Below the pieces are notes generated by a model. The model was not told where the DNA came from and ran no database searches. It saw only the letters and a list, made by a program, of their open reading frames with translations. A program made the translations under genes and the position numbers. From Rhodobacteraceae bacterium HLUCCO07 (GTDB taxonomy: Bacteria > Pseudomonadota > Alphaproteobacteria > Rhodobacterales > Rhodobacteraceae): a DNA stretch of 64,000 nucleotides. Below are positions 45,203-57,055 of the stretch, piece by piece (position 1 is the stretch's first letter; every line of letters starts with the position of its first letter). The stretch covers positions 124,001 to 188,000 of the forward strand of contig LJSU01000025.1 in assembly GCA_001314705.1 (NCBI GenBank), in the 5' to 3' direction.

Positions 45203-45227
45203 CTTCTCTCTCTCTTTCTCTCTCTCT
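45203..45227 (-). repeat. GA-rich simple-sequence tract in the phnD leader
   Basis: The plus strand here is almost pure alternating CT (CTTCTCTCTCTC TTT CTCTCTCTCT in two blocks), so the phnD mRNA has a GA microsatellite touching the start codon. It acts as or replaces the Shine-Dalgarno sequence, and repeat-number changes could alter initiation. Confidence 0.6.
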
Positions 45228-45270
45228 GGTGGTGGGTCCCGACGCGGGTTCGCGACGGGGGTGGTGAACG

Positions 45271-46095
45271 TCAGACGATGGCCTTGGCCTCGTGAAGGGC
45301 GCGGGCAGCGGGGCGTTCGATGGTGTCGATGCTGGTGCTGGTCGCCGACTCGGAGAAATCGGCATCCGCCCCGTAGATGTCGCGTGCCACGCCGGTGGTG
45401 AGCTGTTCGGGCGTGCCGTCGAACACGATCCGACCCAGCCGCATCCCGATCACCCGGTCGCAATAGCGCCGCGCGGTGTCGAGCGTGTGCAGGTTGGCGA
45501 TGACGGTGCGACCGTCCTCGTCGTGGATGCGGCGCAGCGCGTCCATCACGATCTGCGCGTTCATCGGGTCGAGCGAAGCGATCGGCTCGTCGGCGAGGAT
45601 CATCTTGGGGTCCTGCATCAACGCGCGGGCGATGGCCACGCGCTGTTGCTGACCACCCGAAAGCGCCTCTGCCCTCTTGGACGCATGTTCGGCGATGCCA
45701 AGCCGGTCGAGGATCGCGATGGCCTTGTGGATGTCGGCCGTCGGATAGAGATTGAACATCGTGGCCAGCGACGAGCGCCGGTTGAGCGTGCCGTGCAGCA
45801 CGTTCGAAACCACGTCCATGCGCGGCACGAGGTTGAACTGCTGAAAGATCATGGCGCATTGCGACTGCCATGCGCGCTTGGCGTTGCCCTTGAGACCCAG
45901 CACGTCGCGGCCTTCGAATTCCAGCTTGCCGCTGGTGGCGTCGGTCAGGCGGTTGATGATGCGCAGGAGGGTGGATTTCCCCGCGCCCGAGGCGCCGATG
46001 ATCCCGACCATCATCGGCCTGTCGATCGAGACACAGACATTGTCCACGGCGATGTTCGCGCCGAAGCGCTTTGTCAGGTTGTCAAAGGCAAGCAT
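45271..46095 (-). CDS. phnC: Phosphonate ABC transporter ATP-binding protein
   Basis: 274 aa. Walker [14 protein letters not shown]-loop [21 protein letters not shown], signature [16 protein letters not shown] and Walker [17 protein letters not shown] are PhnC-like. First gene of the uptake operon phnCDE1E2-transferase. GGGGG serves as ribosome site, and it can pair with GGGGGG's complement just upstream (46101-46120). Confidence 0.93.
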   Translation of the reverse strand: MLAFDNLTKRFGANIAVDNVCVSIDRPMMVGIIGASGAGKSTLLRIINRLTDATSGKLEFEGRDVLGLKGNAKRAWQSQCAMIFQQFNLVPRMDVVSNVLHGTLNRRSSLATMFNLYPTADIHKAIAILDRLGIAEHASKRAEALSGGQQQRVAIARALMQDPKMILADEPIASLDPMNAQIVMDALRRIHDEDGRTVIANLHTLDTARRYCDRVIGMRLGRIVFDGTPEQLTTGVARDIYGADADFSESATSTSIDTIERPAARALHEAKAIV

Positions 46096-46100
46096 ACGGA

Positions 46101-46153
46101 CCCCCGTTTCATGTGGGGGGATGCAGACACCAGAATTGTCAAACCGGTGTGAC
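46101..46153 (-). promoter_or_regulatory. phnC leader hairpin and Pho-box-like repeat
   Basis: The phnC Shine-Dalgarno run (complement of CCCCC at 46101-46105) can pair with the complement of GGGGGG at 46115-46120, a 5-bp stem that would hide the ribosome site. Further up, TTGTCAA (46136-46142) and GTGTGAC (46147-46153) are two 7-mers at an 11-nt period on the plus strand, similar in layout to a PhoB box. Both are suggestive only. Confidence 0.35.
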
Positions 46154-46230
46154 GGTAATACGAAAGTTGTGTAAAGGTACGGACCGCCTGGCCCTGGGTG
46201 CCGGTGCTTCGCGCAAGGCCCGTCTGAAAC

Positions 46231-46263
46231 GAAAACGGCCCGGGCGGCGGGGTCCGGGCCGTT
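46231..46263 (-). terminator. Intrinsic terminator of bfr
   Basis: A perfect 10-bp stem (46234-46243 with 46254-46263, arm AACGGCCCGG) is followed on the minus strand by TTTTCGTTTC. It lies 29 nt past the bfr stop. Confidence 0.8.
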
Positions 46264-46291
46264 GATGCAATGCGGGGCTTTGCCGGTCCTG

Positions 46292-46777
46292 TTACTCGGC
46301 CTCGTTTGCCGGCTGGGCCTGCAGGAGCGCGTATTTCTGCTCCCCGAGGGTCTCGAACAGGTCGAGCTGGGTCTCGAGATAGTCGATATGCCCTTCCTCG
46401 TCCGCGATCAGCTCTTCGAACAGGTTCTTCGAGACATGGTCGCCCACCTCGTCGCAATGCTTGCGCGCCTCGATGTAAAGGTTGCGCGCGTCGTGTTCGG
46501 CGGCGAGATCGGCCTCGAGGGTTTCCTTGATGTTTTCCCCGATCCTGAGCGAATCGAGCTTTTGCAGGTTGGGGTGGCCTTCGAGAAAGATGATCCGCTC
46601 GATGAGCTTGTCGGCGTGGTGCATCTCTTCGATGCTTTCCTCGCGCGATTTCGCGCCAAGCCGGCCAAAGCCCCAATCCTCCTGAAGGCGGTAATGCAGC
46701 CAGTACTGGCTTACGGCTGTCAACTCCGAGCGAAGCGCGGTGTTGAGGTATTCAATAACTTTCTTGTCGCCTTTCAT
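46292..46777 (-). CDS. bfr: Bacterioferritin
   Basis: 161 aa. Four-helix ferritin fold: [27 protein letters not shown] with the first ferroxidase Glu, [16 protein letters not shown] with the heme-binding Met and the E-x-x-H pair, [40 protein letters not shown] with the second EExH site. It stores iron as ferric mineral. It overlaps bfd by 26 nt, so the two are translated from one message. Confidence 0.97.
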   Translation of the reverse strand: MKGDKKVIEYLNTALRSELTAVSQYWLHYRLQEDWGFGRLGAKSREESIEEMHHADKLIERIIFLEGHPNLQKLDSLRIGENIKETLEADLAAEHDARNLYIEARKHCDEVGDHVSKNLFEELIADEEGHIDYLETQLDLFETLGEQKYALLQAQPANEAE

Positions 46778-47018
46778 GAGCGGTTCTCCTTGGCTTTCTC
46801 TGTCTCATGTTGCGCAGAGTGGCTGGCACCTGAAAGCTGTCACTGGTCTCCATCGTGGCCATGAAATGCGGCAGGCACCCACCGCAATCCGCGCGCTTTC
46901 CAAGTGCGTGATACACTTTGCCCGGTGTCACGATGGTATCAGGATCGGCGCGCCGCATCCACTCGATTGCCGAGCGGATGTCCTTGTCGGTGATGTTCAT
47001 GCAATGGCAGACGATCAT
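46752..47018 (-). CDS. bfd: Bacterioferritin-associated ferredoxin
   Basis: 88 aa. The 2Fe-2S ligands are in [10 protein letters not shown] and [13 protein letters not shown] (CXC...CX2C). It is a BFD-like domain that reduces bacterioferritin to release iron. The last ~20 residues ([18 protein letters not shown]) extend over the bfr start, making the protein somewhat longer and more basic than the ~64-aa E. coli Bfd. Confidence 0.92.
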   Translation of the reverse strand: MIVCHCMNITDKDIRSAIEWMRRADPDTIVTPGKVYHALGKRADCGGCLPHFMATMETSDSFQVPATLRNMRQRKPRRTAHERRQESY

Positions 47019-47202
47019 GGTGAAGGGCCTCGCGGTTCTGGTCGGGGCGTGGAATCCCCTGTTTTGCGATCATATGGGCAATCTAGCTGCCGATCCAGAG
47101 AAAACCAACAGATTTTGTCGGAAATGATGCGACCATATGCGCCATGTTGACGCGACGCCTGGTCGAACCCTGCCAGATGACGGCGAGTCATGGGCCTCGT
47201 GC

Positions 47203-47370
47203 CTATTTCGTGAGAATCAGCTTCCCCGCCCGGGTGATGCGCAGGATGTAGTGCTGTTCACCGAGCACGATATGCGCGACCTGCCCGCCGAGCATCAGGT
47301 CTTCGGCCTTGTAAAGAGGGGTCGAGTCGCTGGCAGAGGACTGCATGTCGGCCGTGTTGCGATGCATCAT
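47203..47370 (-). CDS. hemP: Hemin uptake protein HemP
   Basis: 55 aa, too short for most gene callers. Translating the minus strand gives MMHRNTADMQSSASDS, then TPLYKAEDLMLGGQVAHIVL, GEQHYILRITRAGKLILTK. The core (V)AHIVLGEQHYILRIT(R)AGKLILTK is the HemP family pattern. The ATG overlaps the stop of the upstream 56-aa gene by 4 nt. It is associated with heme-iron uptake in other proteobacteria, and sits next to the bacterioferritin pair. Confidence 0.85.
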   Translation of the reverse strand: MMHRNTADMQSSASDSTPLYKAEDLMLGGQVAHIVLGEQHYILRITRAGKLILTK

Positions 47371-47537
47371 GGCGTGTCCTCCGGGTTCTCGGGGAGCAGG
47401 CGGTCAACGAGCCATTCGCAATCGGGCAGGCGCAGCCCGCCCATGTCCGAGACAAGTTCCCAAAGGTCGTTCAGTCCTGTGCGTTGGTTGGCGTCATGCG
47501 CGGGATGTGATTGGCCCGCCATCTGGTTCATGTGCAT
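47367..47537 (-). CDS. Small protein upstream of hemP, unknown function
   Basis: 56 aa from ATG 47537 with GGAG upstream. Text of the protein: MHMNQMAGQSHPAHDANQRT then GLNDLWELVSDMGGLRLPDC then EWLVDRLLPENPEDTP. It is acidic and amphipathic in the second half and has no known domain. The stop overlaps hemP by 4 nt, which argues that it is expressed and works with HemP. Longer frames upstream run into the promoter and are rejected. Confidence 0.6.
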   Translation of the reverse strand: MHMNQMAGQSHPAHDANQRTGLNDLWELVSDMGGLRLPDCEWLVDRLLPENPEDTP

Positions 47538-47602
47538 TTCTCGGCTCCGGTTCTGACTGGTCGCGGGCTTCCCCGAAATGCGCCGGGGTGGCTGGGCATT
47601 TC

Positions 47603-47633
47603 TATAAATGACAAAAACAGTCAGAAATGTCAA
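47603..47633 (-). promoter_or_regulatory. Candidate promoter and inverted-repeat operator for the hemP pair
   Basis: On the minus strand TTGACA (47633-47628) and TTTATA (47608-47603) are spaced 19 nt. Within and overlapping them is an inverted repeat, TGACA (47632-47628) and TGTCA (47613-47609). The area is AT-rich. The layout suggests a repressor site over the core promoter, plausibly iron-responsive given the gene, but the regulator is not identified. Confidence 0.4.
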
Positions 47634-47759
47634 ACGGCACGTTTCAAGGGGTTCGGCAGACCCGCAACACAGCGAAAGCCGCGTACCCGAATCGCCGGGC
47701 GCAGCCAGGATCACCCGGGCGGGTGACCCTTTCCGCGGAGAAATCGCGCGCTATTGCGG

Positions 47760-48050
47760 TCAGAGGCTGTCCATCTTGCGCGCAAGCTTGGCGTCGAGCG
47801 CCGAAAGCCCGCCCGCGTCATGCGTGGTGAGCGTCACCGTCACATTGTTATAGACATTGCTCCATTCCGGGTGGTGCCCCCATTTCTCGGCAAAGATCGC
47901 CACCCGGGTCATCCAGCCGAACGCCTCGGGGAAATCGTCGAACTTGAAATCCTTGGTGATGGCATCGCGCCCCTCGACCATGGTCCATCCGGTGTCGAAA
48001 AGCGGTTTGAGCAGGCTGTCGCGGGCCGTGTCTGACAGTAGTTCGTTCAA
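47760..48050 (-). CDS. phhB: Pterin-4a-carbinolamine dehydratase
   Basis: 96 aa starting at TTG 48050. There is a strong AGGAGGA ribosome site 6 nt upstream, and the start overlaps the acetyltransferase stop by 4 nt. Upstream ATGs in this frame are inside the previous gene. The active site is [31 protein letters not shown] with the HHPEW motif. It dehydrates 4a-hydroxytetrahydropterin formed by aromatic amino-acid hydroxylases. No phenylalanine hydroxylase gene lies in the window. Confidence 0.92.
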   Translation of the reverse strand: MNELLSDTARDSLLKPLFDTGWTMVEGRDAITKDFKFDDFPEAFGWMTRVAIFAEKWGHHPEWSNVYNNVTVTLTTHDAGGLSALDAKLARKMDSL

Positions 48051-49240
48051 TCGTGATCCTCCTCTTGGATGGTTTTGCGGAACGGGCCGTATTCGGTGAG
48101 AATTTCGACCTCTTCGGCGACCGCCGCGCGTTCCGCGTCGAGATAGCGCGCGATCGCATCGCGAAACCCAGGGTCGCCCACCCAGGTCAGCGCGTGGCAG
48201 GTTGTGGGCATGTAGCCGCGCGCCAGTTTGTGTTCGCCCTGCGCGCCGGCCTCGACCGTGGAAAGCCCGTGGGCGATGGCGAAGTCGATGGCCTGATAAT
48301 AGCAGATTTCGAAATGCAGGCAGGGGTGATGTTCGATGCAGCCCCAATAGCGCCCGAACAGGGAATCGCGCCCGATGAGATTGAGCGCCCCGGCCACGGG
48401 TTCGCCGTCGCGAAATGCCAGTACCAGCAGCACATCGTCGCGCAACCGCTCATGCGCGATGTCGAAGAACGCGCGCGTGAGATAGGGTGTGCCCCATTTG
48501 CGCGCGCCGGTATCCTGGTAGAAGCGCCAGACGGCATCCCAATGTTCGGGGCGGATCTCGTCGCCGGTCAGCGCCCGGATTTCTCCGCCGAACGCCTGTG
48601 CCGTCCTGCGTTCCTTGCGGATGGTCTTGCGCTTGCGCGAACTCAGCGAGGCGAGAAAACCGTCGAAATCGGCATACTCGCGGTTCTGCCAGTGGAATTG
48701 CTGCGTGGTCCGGTGCAGCATGCCCAGGGTCTCGCCCTCCTCGGCCTCGTCCGCGGTGCAGAAGGTGACATGCACCGAGCTGAGCCCGTTGCGGTCGGCC
48801 AGTTGCATCGCCGCCTGAACCAGCGCCTGCCGCCCGATACCGTCGAAACCCGGCCGCGTCAGGAAACGGCGCCCGGTGGCCGGGGTGAAGGGCACGGCAA
48901 CCTGGAGCTTGGGGTAATAGCGCCCGCCCGCCCGCTCATAGGCATGGGCCCAGTTGTGATCGAAGATGTATTCGCCCTGTGAATGCGACTTGGCATAAAG
49001 CGGGGCGCAGGCGATGATGTCATCGCCGACATGGGCGGTGAGGTAATGCGGCTCCCATCCCGTTCCCCGCCCGACAGAGCCGCTGTCTTCGAGCGCCGAC
49101 AGAAACCGATGCGTGGTGAAGGGATCGGCCGGGCGCCCGCCTTGGATGGCCTCGGGACAGGCACAGGCATCCCAATCGCTTTCCGCAATCTCGGAAAGCG
49201 ATGTCATGGTCCGGATCTCGATCGCGGTTTCGGTGTCCAT
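48047..49240 (-). CDS. GNAT/FemAB-like peptidoglycan-type acyltransferase (DUF482 family)
   Basis: 397 aa from ATG 49240. A long family signature runs [35 protein letters not shown], later [27 protein letters not shown] and [29 protein letters not shown]. These belong to the PF04339-type family (acetyltransferase-fold protein of unknown substrate). It is coupled to phhB by a TTG/TGA overlap. Confidence 0.8.
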   Translation of the reverse strand: MDTETAIEIRTMTSLSEIAESDWDACACPEAIQGGRPADPFTTHRFLSALEDSGSVGRGTGWEPHYLTAHVGDDIIACAPLYAKSHSQGEYIFDHNWAHAYERAGGRYYPKLQVAVPFTPATGRRFLTRPGFDGIGRQALVQAAMQLADRNGLSSVHVTFCTADEAEEGETLGMLHRTTQQFHWQNREYADFDGFLASLSSRKRKTIRKERRTAQAFGGEIRALTGDEIRPEHWDAVWRFYQDTGARKWGTPYLTRAFFDIAHERLRDDVLLVLAFRDGEPVAGALNLIGRDSLFGRYWGCIEHHPCLHFEICYYQAIDFAIAHGLSTVEAGAQGEHKLARGYMPTTCHALTWVGDPGFRDAIARYLDAERAAVAEEVEILTEYGPFRKTIQEEDHD

Positions 49241-49272
49241 CCATCCCGATATTGGCGCGTCCGGGCGTCGGA

Positions 49273-50043
49273 TCAAGACGGCAGTGCCGCGCGATATCCC
49301 TCGAAGGTGATATTGTCGGCGACTTCGCGGGCCTCGGTCTCGGCTTCGGGCGAGGTGACGGTCCAGCACAGGATCGCCCCCCCCTTGGCGCGCAACTCGG
49401 CCAGGCGCGGATTGTGCAGGTCATGCTGTTCATGCGACACGAAGCTCGCCCCGAGCCTGTCATAGTCGGGAATCCGCCCCAGGTGATCGCAGGTCGCCGT
49501 CGGCAACAGCGGCCAGTTATGCGGGGTAAAGGCGCTCGTGGTCAACCCGCGCGGCAGATCGGGCATGAGCCGGGCCATGACCTCGACTGCGTGGGGGTTG
49601 AACGACATGACCGCCACCGGCCCCTCGTAGCTGCCAAGCGCCTGCGCCGCGGCATATTCGAGCGTGCCGACATTCGGCCCCATGATTCCGTCCTGGTCCT
49701 TGATCTCGATCAGCAGCGGCGCGCGCCCCTGAACAAGGGCCAGAACATCGGTAAGGGTCGGCACGCCCTCGCCGTCACCATGCAGCAGGGGCAGGCGTCC
49801 GAGTTCGGTCGCGCTGCGCTGGCGGATCGAGCCGGACTGACCGGTCAGGCGGCCAAGATCGTAATCGTGGAACACCATCGCCTGACCGTCGAGCGAAAGC
49901 TGAAGGTCGATCTCGATCCCGTAACCCGCGGCGAGTGCCGCCCGGATCGCGGCGCGCGAATTCTCGGGCCGCCCGTCGGTTATGTCGTGCAGGGCCCGGT
50001 GCGCGATCGGGGCACGGGTGAACGATGGGTCGAGTTTCGTCAT
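49273..50043 (-). CDS. Glycerophosphodiester phosphodiesterase
   Basis: 256 aa from ATG 50043, 2 nt after ridA. TIM-barrel active residues: HRALHD (catalytic His/Arg), PENS, GIEIDLQLSLDGQAMVFHDYDLGRLTG, IEIKDQDG. It hydrolyses glycerophosphodiesters to glycerol-3-phosphate and an alcohol. No signal peptide, so cytoplasmic. Confidence 0.92.
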   Translation of the reverse strand: MTKLDPSFTRAPIAHRALHDITDGRPENSRAAIRAALAAGYGIEIDLQLSLDGQAMVFHDYDLGRLTGQSGSIRQRSATELGRLPLLHGDGEGVPTLTDVLALVQGRAPLLIEIKDQDGIMGPNVGTLEYAAAQALGSYEGPVAVMSFNPHAVEVMARLMPDLPRGLTTSAFTPHNWPLLPTATCDHLGRIPDYDRLGASFVSHEQHDLHNPRLAELRAKGGAILCWTVTSPEAETEAREVADNITFEGYRAALPS

Positions 50044-50045
50044 CG

Positions 50046-50513
50046 TCACTTGATCTGGAAAATGGCTTCGATCTCGACCGCGACGCCGAAGGGAAGCGAG
50101 GCCGCCGACACAGCCGAGCGCGAATGGCGCCCCGCGTCGCCGAGGGCCTCGACAAGGAAATCCGAGCATCCGTTGATCACCTTGGGCTGATCTCCGAACG
50201 TGTCGGTCGAGTTGACGAAGCCGGTCAGCTTGACCACGCGGGCAAGCCGGTCGAGATCGCCGCCGCAGGCGGCCCGGGCCTGGGCCAGGAGCATGATGGC
50301 ACAGCGTTTGGCCGCGGCCACTCCGCCCTCGACATCCATGTCGGCGCCGAGCTTGCCCTTGATCAAACCGTTCTCGTCCATCGCCACCTGCCCGGACACG
50401 AAGACAAGATCGCCGACCTGCACATAGGGCACATAGTTGGCCGCCGGCGCGGCGGCGTCGGGCAGGGTGACGCCCAGTTCGGCAAGGCGGGTTTCGATTT
50501 GCGACGGCATCAT
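50046..50513 (-). CDS. RidA family protein
   Basis: 155 aa. NYVPYVQVGDLVFVSGQVAMDENG at the start and RSAVSAASLPFGVAVEIEAIFQI at the end with the conserved Arg mark the YjgF/YER057c/UK114 family. It is longer than classical RidA (~128 aa) with KGKLGADMDVEGGVAAAKRCAIMLLAQ in the middle. Probably an imine/enamine deaminase. Cotranscribed with the GDPD gene. Confidence 0.88.
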   Translation of the reverse strand: MMPSQIETRLAELGVTLPDAAAPAANYVPYVQVGDLVFVSGQVAMDENGLIKGKLGADMDVEGGVAAAKRCAIMLLAQARAACGGDLDRLARVVKLTGFVNSTDTFGDQPKVINGCSDFLVEALGDAGRHSRSAVSAASLPFGVAVEIEAIFQIK

Positions 50514-50801
50514 GGCTCTCCTCTGGCTGATCTCGCGGCGACGCTATTGCAAACCAATGCCGAAGGGAAACCCGAATTGCCAGCGCGATGTGCATGCGGC
50601 GCGCGGTGCGCGAACGGGTGAAGCGATTCGCCGGCACCGTCGCTTTCTCTTGTCACCTGCCACGGTGATTTGTTGTCATTCGGCCCATCTTGTTCTATCA
50701 CCGCAACTCGTATCCCCGTTCTGCCATACCTGAAACGGACGCTGGATGATGGGATGGGAATTTGCCGCCGACCAATCTCTTTGAAACCAGTCAGGTTCAT
50801 C

Positions 50802-51626
50802 ATGCACACACCAGCGTTCTTTCCCAAGACCGGCTTTTCGGCAGACGCGGCCCGTGCTGTCGGGATTGCCCGCCTCGGCCTGTCGGCTTGCCTTGTCGTT
50901 GGACTGGCCGGTTGCAGCGTCCCCGACTCCGACGACGCACCGGGCGACATTCATGACCCCTACGAAGAGACCAACCGCAACAACCACGAGCTGAACCGCG
51001 CGCTTGACCGGGGCCTCATCCGCCCGGCAGGCAAGGGATATGCCTCGACCTTGCCTGCCCCGGTTGCCGAAACCCTGTCAAATTTCGGTTCCAATCTCAG
51101 CCTGCCGGGCACGGTCGTGAACAACCTGCTTCAGGGCAACGTGGGCGGGGCGCTGCAGAACACCTATCGGTTTGCCTTCAACACGGTGTTCGGCATCGGC
51201 GGGCTCGGCGATCCGGCGGGCGATTTTGGCATCACCGAGGTCGAGACCGATTTCGGCGCCACGCTCCATGTCTGGGGCGTGCCGGAAGGTGCCTATGTCG
51301 AACTGCCGATTCTCGGGCCATCCACCGAGCGTGATGCGGTAGGTCGTGTCGTGGACCTGTTCACCAACCCGCTGTCCTATACCTTGCCCAAGCCAGAGAA
51401 ATACTATGGCACGGTCGCGAACGCGGCGTCGAAACTGGGTGATCGCGGACGTTACTCGGATACGGTGGACTCGGTTCTCTACGAAAGCGCGGACAGCTAT
51501 TCACAATCGCGTTCGATGTATCTTCAGAATCGCCGCTTCGAACTTGGTTCTGACGACGATGATGCCTACCTTGACCAATATGATGATCCATATGACGAGA
51601 TTTACGATGATCCATACTCGGAATGA
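50802..51626 (+). CDS. mlaA: MlaA family outer-membrane lipoprotein
   Basis: 274 aa from ATG 50802. Lipobox LAGCSV is preceded by the hydrophobic GLSACLVVGL. The family core begins DPYEETNRNNHELNRALDRG, then GNVGGALQNTYRFAFNTVFGIGGLGDPAGDFGI and TFGATLHVWGVPEGAYVELPILGPST. MlaA removes misplaced phospholipid from the outer leaflet and passes it to MlaC. The C-terminus is Asp/Tyr-rich (DQYDDPYDEIYDDPYSE). It is followed 1 nt later by mlaC. Confidence 0.92.
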   Translation: MHTPAFFPKTGFSADAARAVGIARLGLSACLVVGLAGCSVPDSDDAPGDIHDPYEETNRNNHELNRALDRGLIRPAGKGYASTLPAPVAETLSNFGSNLSLPGTVVNNLLQGNVGGALQNTYRFAFNTVFGIGGLGDPAGDFGITEVETDFGATLHVWGVPEGAYVELPILGPSTERDAVGRVVDLFTNPLSYTLPKPEKYYGTVANAASKLGDRGRYSDTVDSVLYESADSYSQSRSMYLQNRRFELGSDDDDAYLDQYDDPYDEIYDDPYSE

Positions 51627-51627
51627 C

Positions 51628-52221
51628 ATGACCCGGCGCAATCTTCTCGGCGGCCTTTTCTCCGGTGCCGCGCTGGCCGCGCTCCCCTCCGGGGTCTGGG
51701 CCATGACCGCGGATGCGGCCAAGCGGCTGGTCGATCTGATCGTCGCCGATATCAACAAGGTGATCGACGCGCCGACCTCGGAGTCGGCCAAGATCGCGGA
51801 GTTCGAGAAGATCTTCGTGCGCTATGCCGATGTGCCGACGATCGCGCGCTATGCCCTGGGTGTCGATTCCCGCCGGGCGAGCGAGGCACAGCTCGACGCC
51901 TTCACCCGCGCGTTCCAGGTCTATGTCAGCCGCAAGTACGGTCGGCGTTTTCGCGAATTCATCGGTGGCCGGATCGAGGTTCAGAAGGCCCGCGAGGTCA
52001 AGAATTTCCACGAGGTCAGGACGATCGCGCATCTGCGCGGCGAGTCGCCGTTCGAAGTCGCGTTCCTGGTCAGCGACCGGTCAGGACAGCCCAAGTTCTT
52101 CAACATCTTCATCGAAGGTGTGAACATGCTCTTGACCGAGCGTGACGAGATCGGCGCCATGCTCGATCGGCGGCGGGGCGACTTGGACGCGCTGATCCAG
52201 GATCTTCGAAACATCAGCTGA
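51628..52221 (+). CDS. mlaC: MlaC-type periplasmic phospholipid-binding protein
   Basis: 197 aa from ATG 51628 (MTRRNLLGGLFSGAALAALPSGVWA). The MTRRNLL start resembles a Tat signal. The mature domain includes DLIVADINKVIDAP, ALGVDSRRASEAQLDAFTRAFQVYVSRKYG and GQPKFFNIFIEGVNMLLTERDEIGAML, as in MlaC/Ttg2D. It carries phospholipid from MlaA towards the inner-membrane Mla complex, which is not in the window. Confidence 0.92.
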   Translation: MTRRNLLGGLFSGAALAALPSGVWAMTADAAKRLVDLIVADINKVIDAPTSESAKIAEFEKIFVRYADVPTIARYALGVDSRRASEAQLDAFTRAFQVYVSRKYGRRFREFIGGRIEVQKAREVKNFHEVRTIAHLRGESPFEVAFLVSDRSGQPKFFNIFIEGVNMLLTERDEIGAMLDRRRGDLDALIQDLRNIS

Positions 52222-52228
52222 CCGGCAC

Positions 52229-54971
<2,743 letters not shown>

Positions 54972-54995
54972 GCGTCGCGCCAAAGGGGAAAACGG

Positions 54996-56336
<1,341 letters not shown>

Positions 56337-56361
56337 ACTTCCGTCCAGAATGTTGACGACC

Positions 56362-56395
56362 GGGCCGGGCGCGCGCGACGCGCCCGGGCCTTTTC
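56362..56395 (+). terminator. Intrinsic terminator of glnK-amtB
   Basis: A GC stem (GGCC-GGGCGCG with CGCGCCCGGGCC, one bulged C) with a short loop is followed by TTTTCG on the plus strand, 26 nt after the amtB stop. Confidence 0.75.
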
Positions 56396-56403
56396 GTCAC
56401 GTC

Positions 56404-56787
56404 TCAGCCATTGCCGCCGACGCGCTGCGGCGCGCCGGTGGCCATGTTGGTGCTGATATGGGGCTTGTTCGCCTCTTTCCACGCGGCCATGCCGCCGCCC
56501 ATATGCGCGATCCGGTCCATCCCGACAGCAATCGCGGCGCGCGCCACCCGTTCCGACCGCACGCCCGAGCCGCAATGGAACACGATGCGCTTGTCGCTCT
56601 GCCCCGGCAGCTTGTCGGCGCGGAAGAACGACATCGGCATCAAGAGCGTACCTTCGATATGTTCGAACATGTATTCCTGCGGCGTGCGCACGTCGATCAG
56701 CACGATTTCATCGCGGTCGAAGGCGTCGGCCACTTCGTCCACGGTCCAGGTTTCCAGCACGGCATCATCGACGGTTTCGCTTTTCAT
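56404..56787 (-). CDS. Rhodanese-domain protein
   Basis: 127 aa from ATG 56787 with AGGAGA upstream. An ATG 27 nt further up lacks a ribosome site. The single rhodanese domain has VLIDVRTPQEYMFEHIEGTLLMPMSF and the active-site Cys in IVFHCGSGVRSERVARAAI. It probably transfers sulfane sulfur in the cytoplasm. Acceptor unknown. Confidence 0.88.
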   Translation of the reverse strand: MKSETVDDAVLETWTVDEVADAFDRDEIVLIDVRTPQEYMFEHIEGTLLMPMSFFRADKLPGQSDKRIVFHCGSGVRSERVARAAIAVGMDRIAHMGGGMAAWKEANKPHISTNMATGAPQRVGGNG

Positions 56788-56843
56788 TGCGGTGTCTCCT
56801 GTGGTTGGTGTCATGCGCCGGGCGGGCGCTGGCCTGCATCTAA

Positions 56844-56940
56844 AGCGTTTCAGGTTTCAACGGAATCGAAAACGCGCTGCCTCTCCCTTCGGTCTAACGC
56901 GCGTTTCGATCCATTTGTTTTCGTGCAAACCTGAAAAGCT
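56844..56940. repeat. Nested imperfect palindrome between rhodanese gene and mutL
   Basis: Outer arms AGCGTTTCAGGTTT (56844-56857) and AAACCTGAAAAGCT (56927-56940) pair at 13 of 14 positions. Inner arms ATCGAAAACGCGC (56865-56877) and GCGCGTTTCGAT (56899-56910) pair with one extra base. The element spans ~97 bp of the divergent gap and is more AT-rich than the surroundings. It differs in sequence from the CCCACCC/GAGTATTT composite repeat. Confidence 0.65.
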
Positions 56941-57055
56941 CTAGCCGATCGGGCGCGTCTTTGCATCATTGGATGATGTCCACGCGCCCGGGACCAGGTG
57001 CTGCGACGCGCTAATCCGGTGGCAGAATCGCGCAGGTAATGCTAGGTCTTGTGGG

